Positions 40,417-48,870 of a stretch of DNA of 64,000 bases are shown in pieces. Position 1 is the first letter of the stretch; every line of letters starts with the position of its first letter. The DNA is from QYOJ01 sp964642545. Its GTDB lineage: Bacteria; Bacteroidota; Bacteroidia; Bacteroidales; FEN-979. Below the pieces are notes generated by a model, which saw nothing but the letters and a program-made list of their open reading frames with translations, had not been told where the DNA came from and ran no database searches. The stretch lies in NCBI GenBank assembly GCA_964642545.1, contig CAZXQU010000005.1, positions 1 to 64,000 of the forward strand. The letters are read 5' to 3'. A program made the translations under genes and the position numbers.

Positions 40417-43400
40417 ATGAAGATCTACAATCGCCTGAATAACATCATTGGCTGGGGTGTCTTCCTGATCGCCACGGTAGTTTTCATCATCACCTCCGAA
40501 CCCACGATGAGTTTCTGGGATTGCGGCGAATATATCGCAACTGCCTATAAGCTGGAAGTTGGTCACCCTCCGGGAGCTCCGCTGTTTCAGATGCTGGGCA
40601 GGTTTTTCTCTCTCTTTGCGATGGGAGATGTAACCCTTGTTGCCCGGATGGTCAATACCATGTCGGCACTCTCCAGTAGCTTCACCATCCTCTTCCTTTT
40701 CTGGTCGATCACGATGATCGCAAAAAAAATTGTCCTGCGCAATAGGGAGACGATGAACGAAGGGAGAATGTTTGCCATCATGGGCGCCGGGTTGGTTGGT
40801 TCGCTGGCCTTTACCTTCAGCGATTCGTTCTGGTTTTCAGCTGTTGAAAGTGAAGTTTACGCGATGTCCTCATTCTTTACGGCGATTGTCTTCTGGGCGA
40901 TCCTGAAGTGGGAGGAGCATGCTGATGAAGGCCACTCTTACCGCTGGCTTATATTGATCGCCTACCTGATGGGTCTCTCCATCGGGGTGCACCTTCTCAA
41001 CCTACTGGCAATCCCTGCCATCACGCTGGTCTATTATTTCAAGAAGTACAAGAATCCAAACTGGAAAGGAATCACCCTGGCATTCGGTGTCTCTGTCATC
41101 ATCCTGGCTGTGGTGATGTATGTTATCATTCCATTGATTGTGAGGCTGGCAGGCTGGTTTGAATTCTTCTTTGTGAATACCCTGGGACTTCCGTTTAACA
41201 TCGGGCCTGTGGTTTATTTCATTCTCCTGATCGGACTGATCGTTTGGGCGCTCATCTATACCCGCAGAAAACTCAAACCTGTTCTCAACGCCATCGTTCT
41301 CTCACTCACTTTCATATTGATTGGCTACTCTTCTTTCTTTTTGCTGGTGGTTCGAAGCAATGCCGATCCACCCATCGACGAAAACAATCCGGAGAATGCC
41401 ATGTACCTCCTCTCTTACCTCAACAGAGAGCAGTATGGTGACTGGCCGCTTTTAAAAGGGCAGTATTTCAATGCCCCGGTTGTTGGGCGCGAGGATGGGA
41501 GCCCCATCTATGCCAAAGACGAGAAAACAGGAAAGTATGTGGTTGTGGATGAGCGAAAAGGAACTGTTCCTGTCTATGATGAGCGGTTTATGACCATTTT
41601 CCCCCGCATGTGGGCCAATATGGAGCAACGGTATCAGGACGAATACATGCGCTGGGCACAGATCAAGGGCATCCCGATGCAGGTTACCGATGGTGACCAG
41701 AAAAAAACAGTTGCCCGGCCTACCTTTTCCGAGAACCTTCGTTTTTTCCTTAGATATCAGGTGGTACATATGTACTACCGTTATTTTATGTGGAACTTTG
41801 CCGGCAGGCAGAATGATGTTCAGGGGTTGGGGAATAAAATCAATGGCAACTGGAAAAGTGGAATTCCATTCATCGACAGATGGCGGTTAGGCCCTCAGGA
41901 TAAGCCTGAGAGTATGAATAGCAATGCCGATAACAGCTTTTACTTTCTACCGTTGATCTTAGGTATTATTGGCATCTGGTTTACAATCCGAAAAGATTAC
42001 AAAAGTGCCATTGTGATCGCGCTTCTATTTTTGATGACAGGCCTGGCGATTGTCTTCTACCTGAATCAGTATGCCCCGCAGCCTCGGGAACGGGATTATG
42101 CCTACGCCGCTTCATTTTATGCCTTTGCCATCTGGATGGGACTGGGCGTGCTGGCACTCTTTGAGTGGATCTCCAGGAAGCTAAATCCCAAGGTCACTGC
42201 TATCGTAGTTACCCTGCTTACCCTATTGCTTGTACCTGGTATCATGGCTCAACAAGGGTGGGATGATCACGACCGCTCGGGGCGCTCATCTGCCCTTGCC
42301 ATCGCGATCAACTACCTAAATTCATGTGAGCCCAATGCCATCCTCTTTGCCAATGGCGACAATGACACATTCCCCCTTTGGTATGCACAGGAAGTGGAAG
42401 GGATCCGTACCGATATTCGGGTAGTTAACCTGAGTTTGCTGAATACCGAATGGTATATCGATCAGATGAAACGGAAAGCCTATGACGCCGACCCGGTACC
42501 GTTCTCACTTACAAAGGATAAGTACCGGATAGGAAATCGGGATGTGACCTATCTGATGGATGATCCTGCATTGAAGGGTATGTACATCAATGTAAAAGAT
42601 ATTTTTGATGTGATCGACAAAAACGAGGAGAGGTTGAAGATGAACACTCAGGTTGGGAAGATAGACTATTTCCCTACCAAGAAGTTCATGGTGACATACG
42701 ACTCTGCAGCGATGGTTCGCAATGAACTGATTCCAACATTCCTGGCCGACAGAATGGACACCATCCGCTGGACGATTAACCGGCCGGCAATCGAGAAGAA
42801 TAATCTGATGATTCTCGACCTCCTTGCTACCAACAACTGGAAACGGCCCGTCTATTTCGTGATGACTACCAGTCCGAGTACATACCTGGGTCTCGATCCC
42901 TGGTTTTTCATGGAGGGTCTCACTTACCGGTTGCTCCCGGCCAAAGCGATGCCTTCGCCTGATGGACAAACCGGCGAGATAAATACCGACCTGATGTATG
43001 ACCATGTTGTGAACAAGTTTACCTGGGGAAATATGGAAAAACCCGGAGTAAATATCGATGATAATAATGCCCGGATGGTCATGAATCTCAGGAATCTGAT
43101 GAGCCGTCTGGCTATGGCCCTGGTTGATGAAGGGAAGCTGGATTCGGCTAAAGTGGTGATGGATCTCTCACTGGAGAAGATGCCTGATGCGAAGGTGCCT
43201 TACGACTATTTTGTAATGCCGTTGGCCAGAGGGTACTTTGCTATTGGGGATACAGCAACCGGCATGGAAATTCTGGAGCGGATCAGTAAGTATAAGACAG
43301 AGGAACTGGCCTATTACTTCAGCTTTCCTGATGCCGATCTTCCCGCACTGGACATGAGCATCCAGGAGGCGCTATTTACAGTTAACAAGCTGGCAGAGGC

Positions 43401-43497
43401 AGCCACAGCGGTGGGTGTTGTCAACATTGCCGATGAATCGGAAGCTACCCTGAATCAGTATTATGATCAATACATGAAGAAAGTCTACCGGCCTTGA
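40417..43497 (+). CDS. DUF2723 multi-pass membrane protein (GT-C-like)
   Basis: A 1026-residue protein: an N-terminal half with about 10 transmembrane helices and a C-terminal soluble region with TPR-like helices. The DUF2723 signature is FWDCGEYIATAYKLEVGHPPGAPLFQMLGRF near residue 30-60, where the acidic residue after the first helix resembles the GT-C glycosyltransferase catalytic site. It is widespread in Bacteroidota and proposed to be protein O-mannosyltransferase-like (inference). The start is ATG 40417; an upstream frame from 40336 adds a stretch lacking family resemblance and contains the promoter. Its TGA overlaps the TTG start of the deacetylase gene by four bases. Confidence 0.85.
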   Translation: MKIYNRLNNIIGWGVFLIATVVFIITSEPTMSFWDCGEYIATAYKLEVGHPPGAPLFQMLGRFFSLFAMGDVTLVARMVNTMSALSSSFTILFLFWSITMIAKKIVLRNRETMNEGRMFAIMGAGLVGSLAFTFSDSFWFSAVESEVYAMSSFFTAIVFWAILKWEEHADEGHSYRWLILIAYLMGLSIGVHLLNLLAIPAITLVYYFKKYKNPNWKGITLAFGVSVIILAVVMYVIIPLIVRLAGWFEFFFVNTLGLPFNIGPVVYFILLIGLIVWALIYTRRKLKPVLNAIVLSLTFILIGYSSFFLLVVRSNADPPIDENNPENAMYLLSYLNREQYGDWPLLKGQYFNAPVVGREDGSPIYAKDEKTGKYVVVDERKGTVPVYDERFMTIFPRMWANMEQRYQDEYMRWAQIKGIPMQVTDGDQKKTVARPTFSENLRFFLRYQVVHMYYRYFMWNFAGRQNDVQGLGNKINGNWKSGIPFIDRWRLGPQDKPESMNSNADNSFYFLPLILGIIGIWFTIRKDYKSAIVIALLFLMTGLAIVFYLNQYAPQPRERDYAYAASFYAFAIWMGLGVLALFEWISRKLNPKVTAIVVTLLTLLLVPGIMAQQGWDDHDRSGRSSALAIAINYLNSCEPNAILFANGDNDTFPLWYAQEVEGIRTDIRVVNLSLLNTEWYIDQMKRKAYDADPVPFSLTKDKYRIGNRDVTYLMDDPALKGMYINVKDIFDVIDKNEERLKMNTQVGKIDYFPTKKFMVTYDSAAMVRNELIPTFLADRMDTIRWTINRPAIEKNNLMILDLLATNNWKRPVYFVMTTSPSTYLGLDPWFFMEGLTYRLLPAKAMPSPDGQTGEINTDLMYDHVVNKFTWGNMEKPGVNIDDNNARMVMNLRNLMSRLAMALVDEGKLDSAKVVMDLSLEKMPDAKVPYDYFVMPLARGYFAIGDTATGMEILERISKYKTEELAYYFSFPDADLPALDMSIQEALFTVNKLAEAATAVGVVNIADESEATLNQYYDQYMKKVYRP

Positions 43498-44156
43498 AGA
43501 CAAAATTCATCAAACGACCTTTCATCTGTCGCTTTTTCAGCAGGGAGCATCTTATCTGTGATGTCCCAACCACGGAAAAAGAGATTTTCCTGACCTTCGA
43601 CGATGGTCCGGTTCCCGAAATTACTCCAGTGATTCTGGATATCCTGAAAGAGCGGAATGTGAAAGCCACATTTTTTTGTGTTGGGGCCAATGTGGCTGCA
43701 AATCCCGAACTCTTTGAACGACTCATTGGAGATGGTCATGCAGTTGGAAATCACACCTATCATCACCTGCATGGGTGGAAGAGTCCGCCCGGTGCCTATG
43801 TAGAAGATGTTACACGTTGTGAGGCCCTGTTTCAGACAAACCTGTTTCGTCCGCCATACGGAAAGTTTACCCCATCACAATACCTGCTTTTAAAGGACAA
43901 ATACCTCTTTGTGATGTGGAGTGTCCTAACCCACGATTACAGCCGTCGGGTGAAGCCGGAACAATGCCTCGACATCGCGATTCAGAATACCCGTCCCGGC
44001 TCCATCGTCCTCTTCCACGACAGCATCAAGGCATCAGAGAACGTGTTGTATGCTCTCCCCAGATTTCTGGATCATTTTCTGGAGAGGGGATATAGGTTTA
44101 AGGTGCTGGAGGGCCGACAACCCCTCCCCGGCCCTCCCCTAAAGGGGAGGGAGTAA
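43494..44156 (+). CDS. NodB-type polysaccharide deacetylase
   Basis: A 220-residue deacetylase with the NodB motifs TFDDGPVPE (catalytic base and metal Asp), GNHTYHH (metal His pair), RPPYGK and the C-terminal LFHDSIKAS. It would remove acetyl groups from a surface or cell-wall glycan. The start is a TTG at 43494, fused to the stop of the upstream gene (TTGA). From about residue 209 the sequence is encoded by the 61-bp dispersed repeat, which also supplies the TAA, so the C-terminal tail (PLPGPPLKGRE) is not ancestral. No signal peptide is seen; topology unclear. Confidence 0.85.
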   Translation: MKTKFIKRPFICRFFSREHLICDVPTTEKEIFLTFDDGPVPEITPVILDILKERNVKATFFCVGANVAANPELFERLIGDGHAVGNHTYHHLHGWKSPPGAYVEDVTRCEALFQTNLFRPPYGKFTPSQYLLLKDKYLFVMWSVLTHDYSRRVKPEQCLDIAIQNTRPGSIVLFHDSIKASENVLYALPRFLDHFLERGYRFKVLEGRQPLPGPPLKGRE

Positions 44157-44179
44157 GTCCCCTTTAGGGGATTTAGGGG
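44119..44179 (+). repeat. 61-bp double-hairpin dispersed repeat, copy 2, in a coding end
   Basis: Identical to 22958-23018 except for two bases. It begins inside the NodB gene, encodes about the last 12 residues and the stop, and ends 17 bp before the convergent radC stop. GC-rich hairpins (CCCTCCCCT/AGGGGAGGG and TCCCC/GGGGA) could also act in termination for both genes. Confidence 0.9.
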
Positions 44180-44195
44180 TTAAATGGACATTCCC

Positions 44196-44894
44196 CTACA
44201 TCATCCCCTGGTCCGAAAAACTGAAAAAATCCCCATCTGTAACGATGATGTGATCAAGAACCGATAGTTCCAGGAGTTTGCCTGCTTCCACGATTTTGTG
44301 GGTTATCCGGATATCTGATTCACTGGGTTTTGTGTTACCCGAAGGATGGTTATGGCCGAGGATGATCCCCGTGGCATGATAATCCAGGGCAATCTTGAAG
44401 ATCTTCTTTGGGTCAACAACCGTACCTGAGATACCCCCTTCACTGATGCACTCTTTCCGGATGAGCCTGTTGGCACGATTCAGCAAAAGGATCCAGAATT
44501 CCTCATACGGTTTATCCTGCATAACGGTTTTCAGCAATGAGAATGCATCCTGACTCCTTTTCACAAGAGATTTTCCGGGAGGAACAGATTCATTTCTGCG
44601 TCTTCCCAGTTCCAATGCAGCAGAGATAGTTATCGCCCTGGCCGGACCAACACCATGATTCTTTTGCAGATCCTTCACGGAGAGTTTCCCAAGTTCAGTC
44701 AGGTCATCATTGACATCCTCGAGAATCACTTTTGCGATCTCCACCGCCGACATCTCCTGGGTTCCTGATCCAATAAGGATAGCAATCAACTCTGCATCGC
44801 TTAGGGCGTGTCTCCCCTTCAGCATCAGTTTCTCCCTTGGGCGGTCTTCTTCAGCCCACTGTTTGATGGTAACATGTTTTAAATACTTTTGCAT
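44196..44894 (-). CDS. radC: RadC family JAB-domain protein
   Basis: A 232-residue protein with an N-terminal helix-hairpin-helix region (DLQKNHGVGPARAITISAA) and a C-terminal JAB/MPN domain whose zinc site reads GHNHPSGNTKPSESD (HxH-x8-SxxD). The role is uncertain: RadC has long been annotated as a DNA repair protein, but its repair function is disputed. It is divergent from birA, sharing a 63-bp gap that contains the third 38-bp-type element. Confidence 0.93.
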   Translation of the reverse strand: MQKYLKHVTIKQWAEEDRPREKLMLKGRHALSDAELIAILIGSGTQEMSAVEIAKVILEDVNDDLTELGKLSVKDLQKNHGVGPARAITISAALELGRRRNESVPPGKSLVKRSQDAFSLLKTVMQDKPYEEFWILLLNRANRLIRKECISEGGISGTVVDPKKIFKIALDYHATGIILGHNHPSGNTKPSESDIRITHKIVEAGKLLELSVLDHIIVTDGDFFSFSDQGMM

Positions 44895-44900
44895 CTTTTT

Positions 44901-44941
44901 CCCCGTTAATCGGGAAAGAGGTTAAAAGGTTATACATTTGG
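44901..44941 (+). repeat. REP-like element, divergent copy 3, containing a -7 box
   Basis: The right part (TTAAAAGGTTATACATTTGG) closely matches copies 1 and 2; the left part keeps CCCGTTAATCGGG, a small perfect palindrome. TACATTTG (44933-44940) is an exact TAnnTTTG box 18 bp upstream of the birA ATG, so the element may have been co-opted as the birA promoter. Confidence 0.55.
44933..44940 (+). promoter_or_regulatory. -7 box for birA inside a REP-like element
   Basis: TACATTTG, predicted start near 44947, about 11 nt before ATG 44958. In the other two copies of the element the same place reads TACGTTGG, so only this copy has the perfect box. Confidence 0.5.
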
Positions 44942-44957
44942 TTGAAAAAAAGTCGTT

Positions 44958-45704
44958 ATGGGGGAAATCGGTTATGTCATAATTGAACTTGAAGAGGTTG
45001 ACTCAACCAACCTATATGCCGAAAGGTTGCTCAGTAAAGGAACTGTTGAGGAGGGGACAGTAATCCAGGCGAAACACCAGATCGCTGGAAAAGGGCAGGG
45101 GGAGAATCGCTGGGAGAGTTTGCCCGGACAAAACCTTACCTTCTCAATCGTGTTGCATCCCAGGTTCCTGGAACCCGGTTGTCAGTTTCATCTCAATAAA
45201 GCAATCTGCCTTGGGATACTGGATTTTTTATCCGCATATGTTGATAGAGCGGTTGTAAAGTGGCCAAACGACATCCTGATCGATTCAAAAAAGGTTGGAG
45301 GTATCCTGATCCAGCATAGTGTTGAAGGTGAAATTCTTGAGACTACTATCGTTGGGATCGGACTGAATGTCAACCAGACGAAATTTGATCATAACCTTAC
45401 GCGGGCTGCATCCCTCTTTCAGATCCTTCATCAGGAGTTGAAGCTGAAAGAGGCGCTGGTTCTGCTTTGTAATGCGATTGAAGGACGTTATTCCCTGTTA
45501 AGGGGGAATGAGATAGAAAAATTGGAGTTTGATTTCTGCGAAGCATTATTAGGTTTTCAGGAAAAGAGAATTTTCCTTTTAAATGGAGAGGAAATTCAGG
45601 GCATCATAAGAGGTGTAGATGAATTCGGCCGGCTTCTGGTGGAGCATCCGGGAAACAACACCAAAACATACGCCCATAAAGAGATACAGTATTTGATGAA
45701 GTAA
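44958..45704 (+). CDS. birA: Biotin--[acetyl-CoA-carboxylase] ligase
   Basis: A 248-residue single-domain biotin protein ligase that activates biotin as biotinyl-AMP and attaches it to the biotin carboxyl carrier protein. The biotin/ATP loop GKGQGENRWES, the VDSTNLYAE start, VKWPNDILIDSKKVGGIL and the small C-terminal SH3-like region are present. The helix-turn-helix domain of bifunctional BirA repressors is missing, so it is an enzyme only. Its 3-prime side is a tandem-repeat gap. Confidence 0.95.
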   Translation: MGEIGYVIIELEEVDSTNLYAERLLSKGTVEEGTVIQAKHQIAGKGQGENRWESLPGQNLTFSIVLHPRFLEPGCQFHLNKAICLGILDFLSAYVDRAVVKWPNDILIDSKKVGGILIQHSVEGEILETTIVGIGLNVNQTKFDHNLTRAASLFQILHQELKLKEALVLLCNAIEGRYSLLRGNEIEKLEFDFCEALLGFQEKRIFLLNGEEIQGIIRGVDEFGRLLVEHPGNNTKTYAHKEIQYLMK

Positions 45705-45747
45705 TGGGGTCATGAAGTCATTTGGCAAAATAAATACTTCGTCCTTC

Positions 45748-45797
45748 GTACTTCTAACTTACTTCTAACTTCTAACCTCTAACTTCTGACTTCTAAT
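45748..45797. repeat. 7-bp tandem repeat (CTTCTAA), about seven units, over a stop codon
   Basis: Units CTTCTAA, CTTACTTCTAA, CTTCTAA, CCTCTAA, CTTCTGA, CTTCTAA fill the convergent gap after birA. The last unit contains the stop codon (45793-45795, minus strand) of the neighbouring gene. Confidence 0.9.
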
Positions 45798-46560
45798 TGT
45801 ACCGTTTCCCAAACGTAAAACTAAGGTAGAGTGTCACGAATAGGTTCTGCTTGTGATTGAATGCCATGATAGGAATTCCTATCGGTGAGACGTCGAGGCA
45901 TGCTCCTACTTCCAGCGCCTTAGGCCGTTTGTTTTTATTCCCAAATTCGAACTCCAGTCCACCTTTGGCATAGATGCCAGGATGGAAACTCAATTCGAAT
46001 AGACCGGCAAGCAGTGGTCCTCGTCCGTAGATGTCCTCGGCAAAATGATTGGCCGGATCGTACCGCTCCTCTCTGATTTCGTATTCATTCAAATTTACAG
46101 GATAGATGATATACAGGTACATCGGCTTTGCAAAACCAACCGAGACGCCTCCCATCCACAAAATGCTCAGCTGAACACCTCCCCAGTAGGGTTTTCGATT
46201 CAGGATATACTGCTGTCCTGTTCCGACACGAAGAAAGGAGACGGAATTCACTTTTCCGTAGATATAACTTTTTGAATCCGGATAATAGGGATTGAGGACA
46301 CGGATCTCTTTGGACGATTTATAGGTAGAGTATTCTGCCTCCCACATCCAGATCCTGAGTGCAGTGCGGCTTGTGCCATAGCGGAACTTTAACCCCCATC
46401 CATTGGTGTGAATAAGTAAGCCGAGAGCCCATTGTTTCTCTGTCAGAACATTATCGGGCATCGTATCGGGCTCTGCCTGATACTGAGCATGAGCTGAACT
46501 TCCAAGAAGGCAACTTAAGGGCACAAGAATCAAGATCAGATATGCCTGTACTCGTTTCAC
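45793..46560 (-). CDS. Predicted outer-membrane protein of unknown function
   Basis: A 255-residue protein with a signal peptide (residues 1-25, ending SSAHAQ). The mature part is rich in alternating aromatic/hydrophobic strands (LGLLIHTNGWGLKFRYG, LRIWMWEAEYSTYKS, NLFVTLYLSFTFGKRYN) and ends in an aromatic-containing strand, typical of small outer-membrane beta-barrels of Bacteroidota. It is not a family I can name. It is followed by a long tandem array and preceded by a rho-independent hairpin, so it stands alone. Confidence 0.7.
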   Translation of the reverse strand: MKRVQAYLILILVPLSCLLGSSAHAQYQAEPDTMPDNVLTEKQWALGLLIHTNGWGLKFRYGTSRTALRIWMWEAEYSTYKSSKEIRVLNPYYPDSKSYIYGKVNSVSFLRVGTGQQYILNRKPYWGGVQLSILWMGGVSVGFAKPMYLYIIYPVNLNEYEIREERYDPANHFAEDIYGRGPLLAGLFELSFHPGIYAKGGLEFEFGNKNKRPKALEVGACLDVSPIGIPIMAFNHKQNLFVTLYLSFTFGKRYN

Positions 46561-46600
46561 TTGCAGTAGAGATAGTGTATTGATGCAAAGGTAAAAATAA

Positions 46601-46635
46601 AAGTAGGGGCAATTGAGAAATTGCCCCTACTTTTT
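46601..46635 (-). terminator. Intrinsic terminator for the small lipoprotein gene
   Basis: AAGTAGGGGCAATT and AAATTGCCCCTACTT form a near-perfect 13-bp stem with a short loop, bounded by A/T runs on both sides. On the minus strand it follows the stop codon of the 48-residue gene by 23 bp and is followed by TTTTATTTTTA, a good T-tract. The flanking A-run means it could also work in the other direction. Confidence 0.85.
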
Positions 46636-46657
46636 AATTGTATAAACCGTAAATTCG

Positions 46658-46804
46658 TTAGTGTCGTTCTACCTGATACCGGCTTCGTTCACCATATGCT
46701 GCACAGGCCTGGCCAGAAGAGCATGAAGAAACAATCATGCCAACTACTATGATTGTCATAATCATGATAACGACTTTTTTCATATTTTTGACGGAGAGAT
46801 TCAT
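46658..46804 (-). CDS. Small lipoprotein (48 residues)
   Basis: A short gene with its own strong promoter and terminator. The product begins MNLSVKNMKKVVIMIMTIIV, then VGMIVSSC forms a lipobox with the lipidated Cys at residue 28, leaving a 21-residue mature peptide (SSGQACAAYGERSRYQVERH after the Cys). The CAAYG...RYQ ending resembles small Bacteroidota lipoproteins I have seen, but I cannot name a family. A second in-frame ATG (46783, residue 8) may be the true start, because the first lies only about 11 nt from the predicted transcription start. Function unknown. Confidence 0.75.
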   Translation of the reverse strand: MNLSVKNMKKVVIMIMTIIVVGMIVSSCSSGQACAAYGERSRYQVERH

Positions 46805-46821
46805 AGTAAGAGATTTGGTTG

Positions 46822-46851
46822 CAAAATTATACATTTCTTAGTTACTAACAA
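46822..46851 (-). promoter_or_regulatory. Full Bacteroidota promoter for the small lipoprotein
   Basis: On the minus strand a TTG (46849-46851, inside TTTGTTG) is followed after 19 bp by TAATTTTG (46822-46829), an exact -33/-7 pair with canonical spacing. Predicted start near 46815. It is the best promoter match in the window. Confidence 0.75.
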
Positions 46852-46907
46852 CAAATTTCAAGAGTGATTACGTAAAGTTATTAACTGTCAATCGTTCATA
46901 ATTCCAA

Positions 46908-47588
46908 ATGGAACAAATCAACCCAAGCATTGAAGCAAGTTGGAAGGTAGCTCTCAGCCAGGCTTTTGATCAACCTTATTTTGGAGAATTGAAAGAGTTC
47001 CTTTTAAGGGAGAGGAGTCGGTTTAACGTGTTCCCTCCCGGCTCTTTGATTTTTAATGCATTCAACCACACTCCATTTGATCAGGTAAAGGTGGTAATCC
47101 TTGGACAGGATCCATACCATGGACCCAGACAAGCTCACGGGCTATGTTTCTCAGTGCCTGAAGGGGTACCGGCACCACCATCTCTTGTCAATATTTTCAA
47201 GGAAATCAAAGCCGATTTAGGTATATCTCTACCTGCTAACGGGAATCTCATACACTGGGCGGATCAAGGTGTATTGTTATTGAATGCGACACTTACCGTT
47301 CGGGAGAACCAGGCTGGATCACACCAGGGTAAAGGGTGGGAACAGTTTACCGATGCAGCGATCCGGGCTTTATCAGAGAACCGTGAAGGGTTGATATTCC
47401 TTCTCTGGGGGAATTTCGCGATTGCAAAAAGAGAACTGATTGATGCTTCGAAGCATTTTATCCTTACCGCACCTCATCCATCGCCATTATCGGCATCCCG
47501 TGGTTTTTTCGGTTGCCGTCATTTTTCCCAGGTCAACACATTGTTGAAACAAATGGGAAAAGAGGAAGTAGATTGGAACCTCTCTTAA
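46908..47588 (+). CDS. ung: Uracil-DNA glycosylase
   Basis: A 226-residue family 1 uracil-DNA glycosylase, which removes uracil from DNA in base-excision repair. The water-activating GQDPYHGP (D68), the LLLNATLTV uracil-binding strand and the HPSPLSA DNA-intercalation loop are all present, and length is standard. It is followed after 7 bp by the peroxidase gene, which may be co-transcribed although the functions are unrelated. Confidence 0.97.
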   Translation: MEQINPSIEASWKVALSQAFDQPYFGELKEFLLRERSRFNVFPPGSLIFNAFNHTPFDQVKVVILGQDPYHGPRQAHGLCFSVPEGVPAPPSLVNIFKEIKADLGISLPANGNLIHWADQGVLLLNATLTVRENQAGSHQGKGWEQFTDAAIRALSENREGLIFLLWGNFAIAKRELIDASKHFILTAPHPSPLSASRGFFGCRHFSQVNTLLKQMGKEEVDWNLS

Positions 47589-47595
47589 TGACAGT

Positions 47596-48816
47596 ATGGC
47601 CCCATTCCTTCTATTTGAGATAATCCGTAACTTCGTAGTTCTATTGATGGTCTGCCAAATGCTAATAACTTATAGCGAAAAACGAATTCTAAAAACCATA
47701 TCCTGTTTTACAGCGATCTTTGTGCTATTGGTATCCTGTAAAAAAAACGATCCCCCCGCACTCTCTTATCAACCGACTTTATACCAGATCGAGATCCCTT
47801 TCCGGTTTCCAACTCAATTGAATATCCCCTCTGACAATCCTATGACAGTAGAGGGAGTTGAACTTGGCAGGAAACTTTTTTATGACGGACGGATTTCGGG
47901 AAGTACCCACCCCGACTCGATGATGTCCTGCAGTACATGCCACCTGCAATCCCGGTCGTTTGAATGTGGCATTGATCATCCTAAATTTATCGATGGACAT
48001 CCATTTGGTGTAACCGGGATCCTCACACCACATTTCATGATGCCTTTAATCAATCTTGTATGGACCCATTCGGGATACCTGTGGAATGGTAGAGTTTATC
48101 CGGATAACCCGGCATCCGGCATCCGGCAACTGGAAGATCTGGTATGGATGGGTATTGTCGCTCCGCATGAGATGAACAGCGATACGGTCAGGTCAAAAGC
48201 ATTAATCCAGAGTATTCCCGGATATCCGGAGTTGTTTGAGAAGGCATTCGGGAGTTCGACCGTGACGGTGAAAAACATGGGAAGGGCGATCGCTCAGTTT
48301 GTACGAACCCTGATCAGCGCAAACTCCAGGTTTGACCAATATCTCAGGGGCGAAGTTCAACTGACGCCAAATGAACTTCACGGATATGTCCTTTTCATGA
48401 CCGAACAAGGGGGAGATTGCTTCCATTGCCACGGAGGAGAGGGTAACCCGCTTTTTACGACCAATCTCTTCTACAACAACGGAAAGGACTCTGTTTTTAC
48501 TGATCTGCGCGACCGGTACCAGGTATCAGGCGCACTGGGCGATATCGGTGCTTATAAGGCTCCAACGCTTCGCAATCTGGTTTTTACAGCACCTTACATG
48601 CACGACGGGCGGTTCAAAACCATCGATGAAGTAATCGATTTTTACAGTTCAGGTCTGGTCTGGTCCCCTTATGTCAACCCGCTGATGCACCATATCGCTA
48701 CAGGAGGGAACCAATTGACACCGGTTGAAAAAGCAGACCTTAAGGCGTTTCTGATGACGCTGACAGACAGTTCCTTCGTGAACAATCCGGACTTTGCGAT
48801 GCCTGAACTTCCCTGA
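47596..48816 (+). CDS. Di-haem cytochrome c peroxidase/MauG-family lipoprotein
   Basis: A protein of up to 406 residues with two CxxCH haem motifs (CSTCH and CFHCH), the APTLRNLVFTAPYMHDGRF signature of the CCP/MauG family and a lipobox (FVLLVSC) after a hydrophobic stretch. It would reduce hydrogen peroxide at the periplasmic face of the membrane. The start is uncertain: the ATG at 47659 (MLITYSEKRILK) gives a normal lipoprotein signal, whereas 47596 adds 21 residues. Around residue 171-177 the gene has a GGCATCC tandem duplication (48110-48127) in the first domain. Confidence 0.88.
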   Translation: MAPFLLFEIIRNFVVLLMVCQMLITYSEKRILKTISCFTAIFVLLVSCKKNDPPALSYQPTLYQIEIPFRFPTQLNIPSDNPMTVEGVELGRKLFYDGRISGSTHPDSMMSCSTCHLQSRSFECGIDHPKFIDGHPFGVTGILTPHFMMPLINLVWTHSGYLWNGRVYPDNPASGIRQLEDLVWMGIVAPHEMNSDTVRSKALIQSIPGYPELFEKAFGSSTVTVKNMGRAIAQFVRTLISANSRFDQYLRGEVQLTPNELHGYVLFMTEQGGDCFHCHGGEGNPLFTTNLFYNNGKDSVFTDLRDRYQVSGALGDIGAYKAPTLRNLVFTAPYMHDGRFKTIDEVIDFYSSGLVWSPYVNPLMHHIATGGNQLTPVEKADLKAFLMTLTDSSFVNNPDFAMPELP

Positions 48817-48837
48817 AAGGCTCCACTCTCCAGCCTT
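48817..48837. terminator. Weak hairpin between convergent genes
   Basis: AAGGCT (48817-48822) pairs with AGCCTT (48832-48837) around a 9-nt loop directly after the peroxidase stop. There is no T-tract, so this is a low-confidence terminator for the 54-bp convergent gap with the lipocalin gene. Confidence 0.3.
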
Positions 48838-48870
48838 GTCGTGTGTTCTTCAAGTCAGCTGGTGAGGAGT

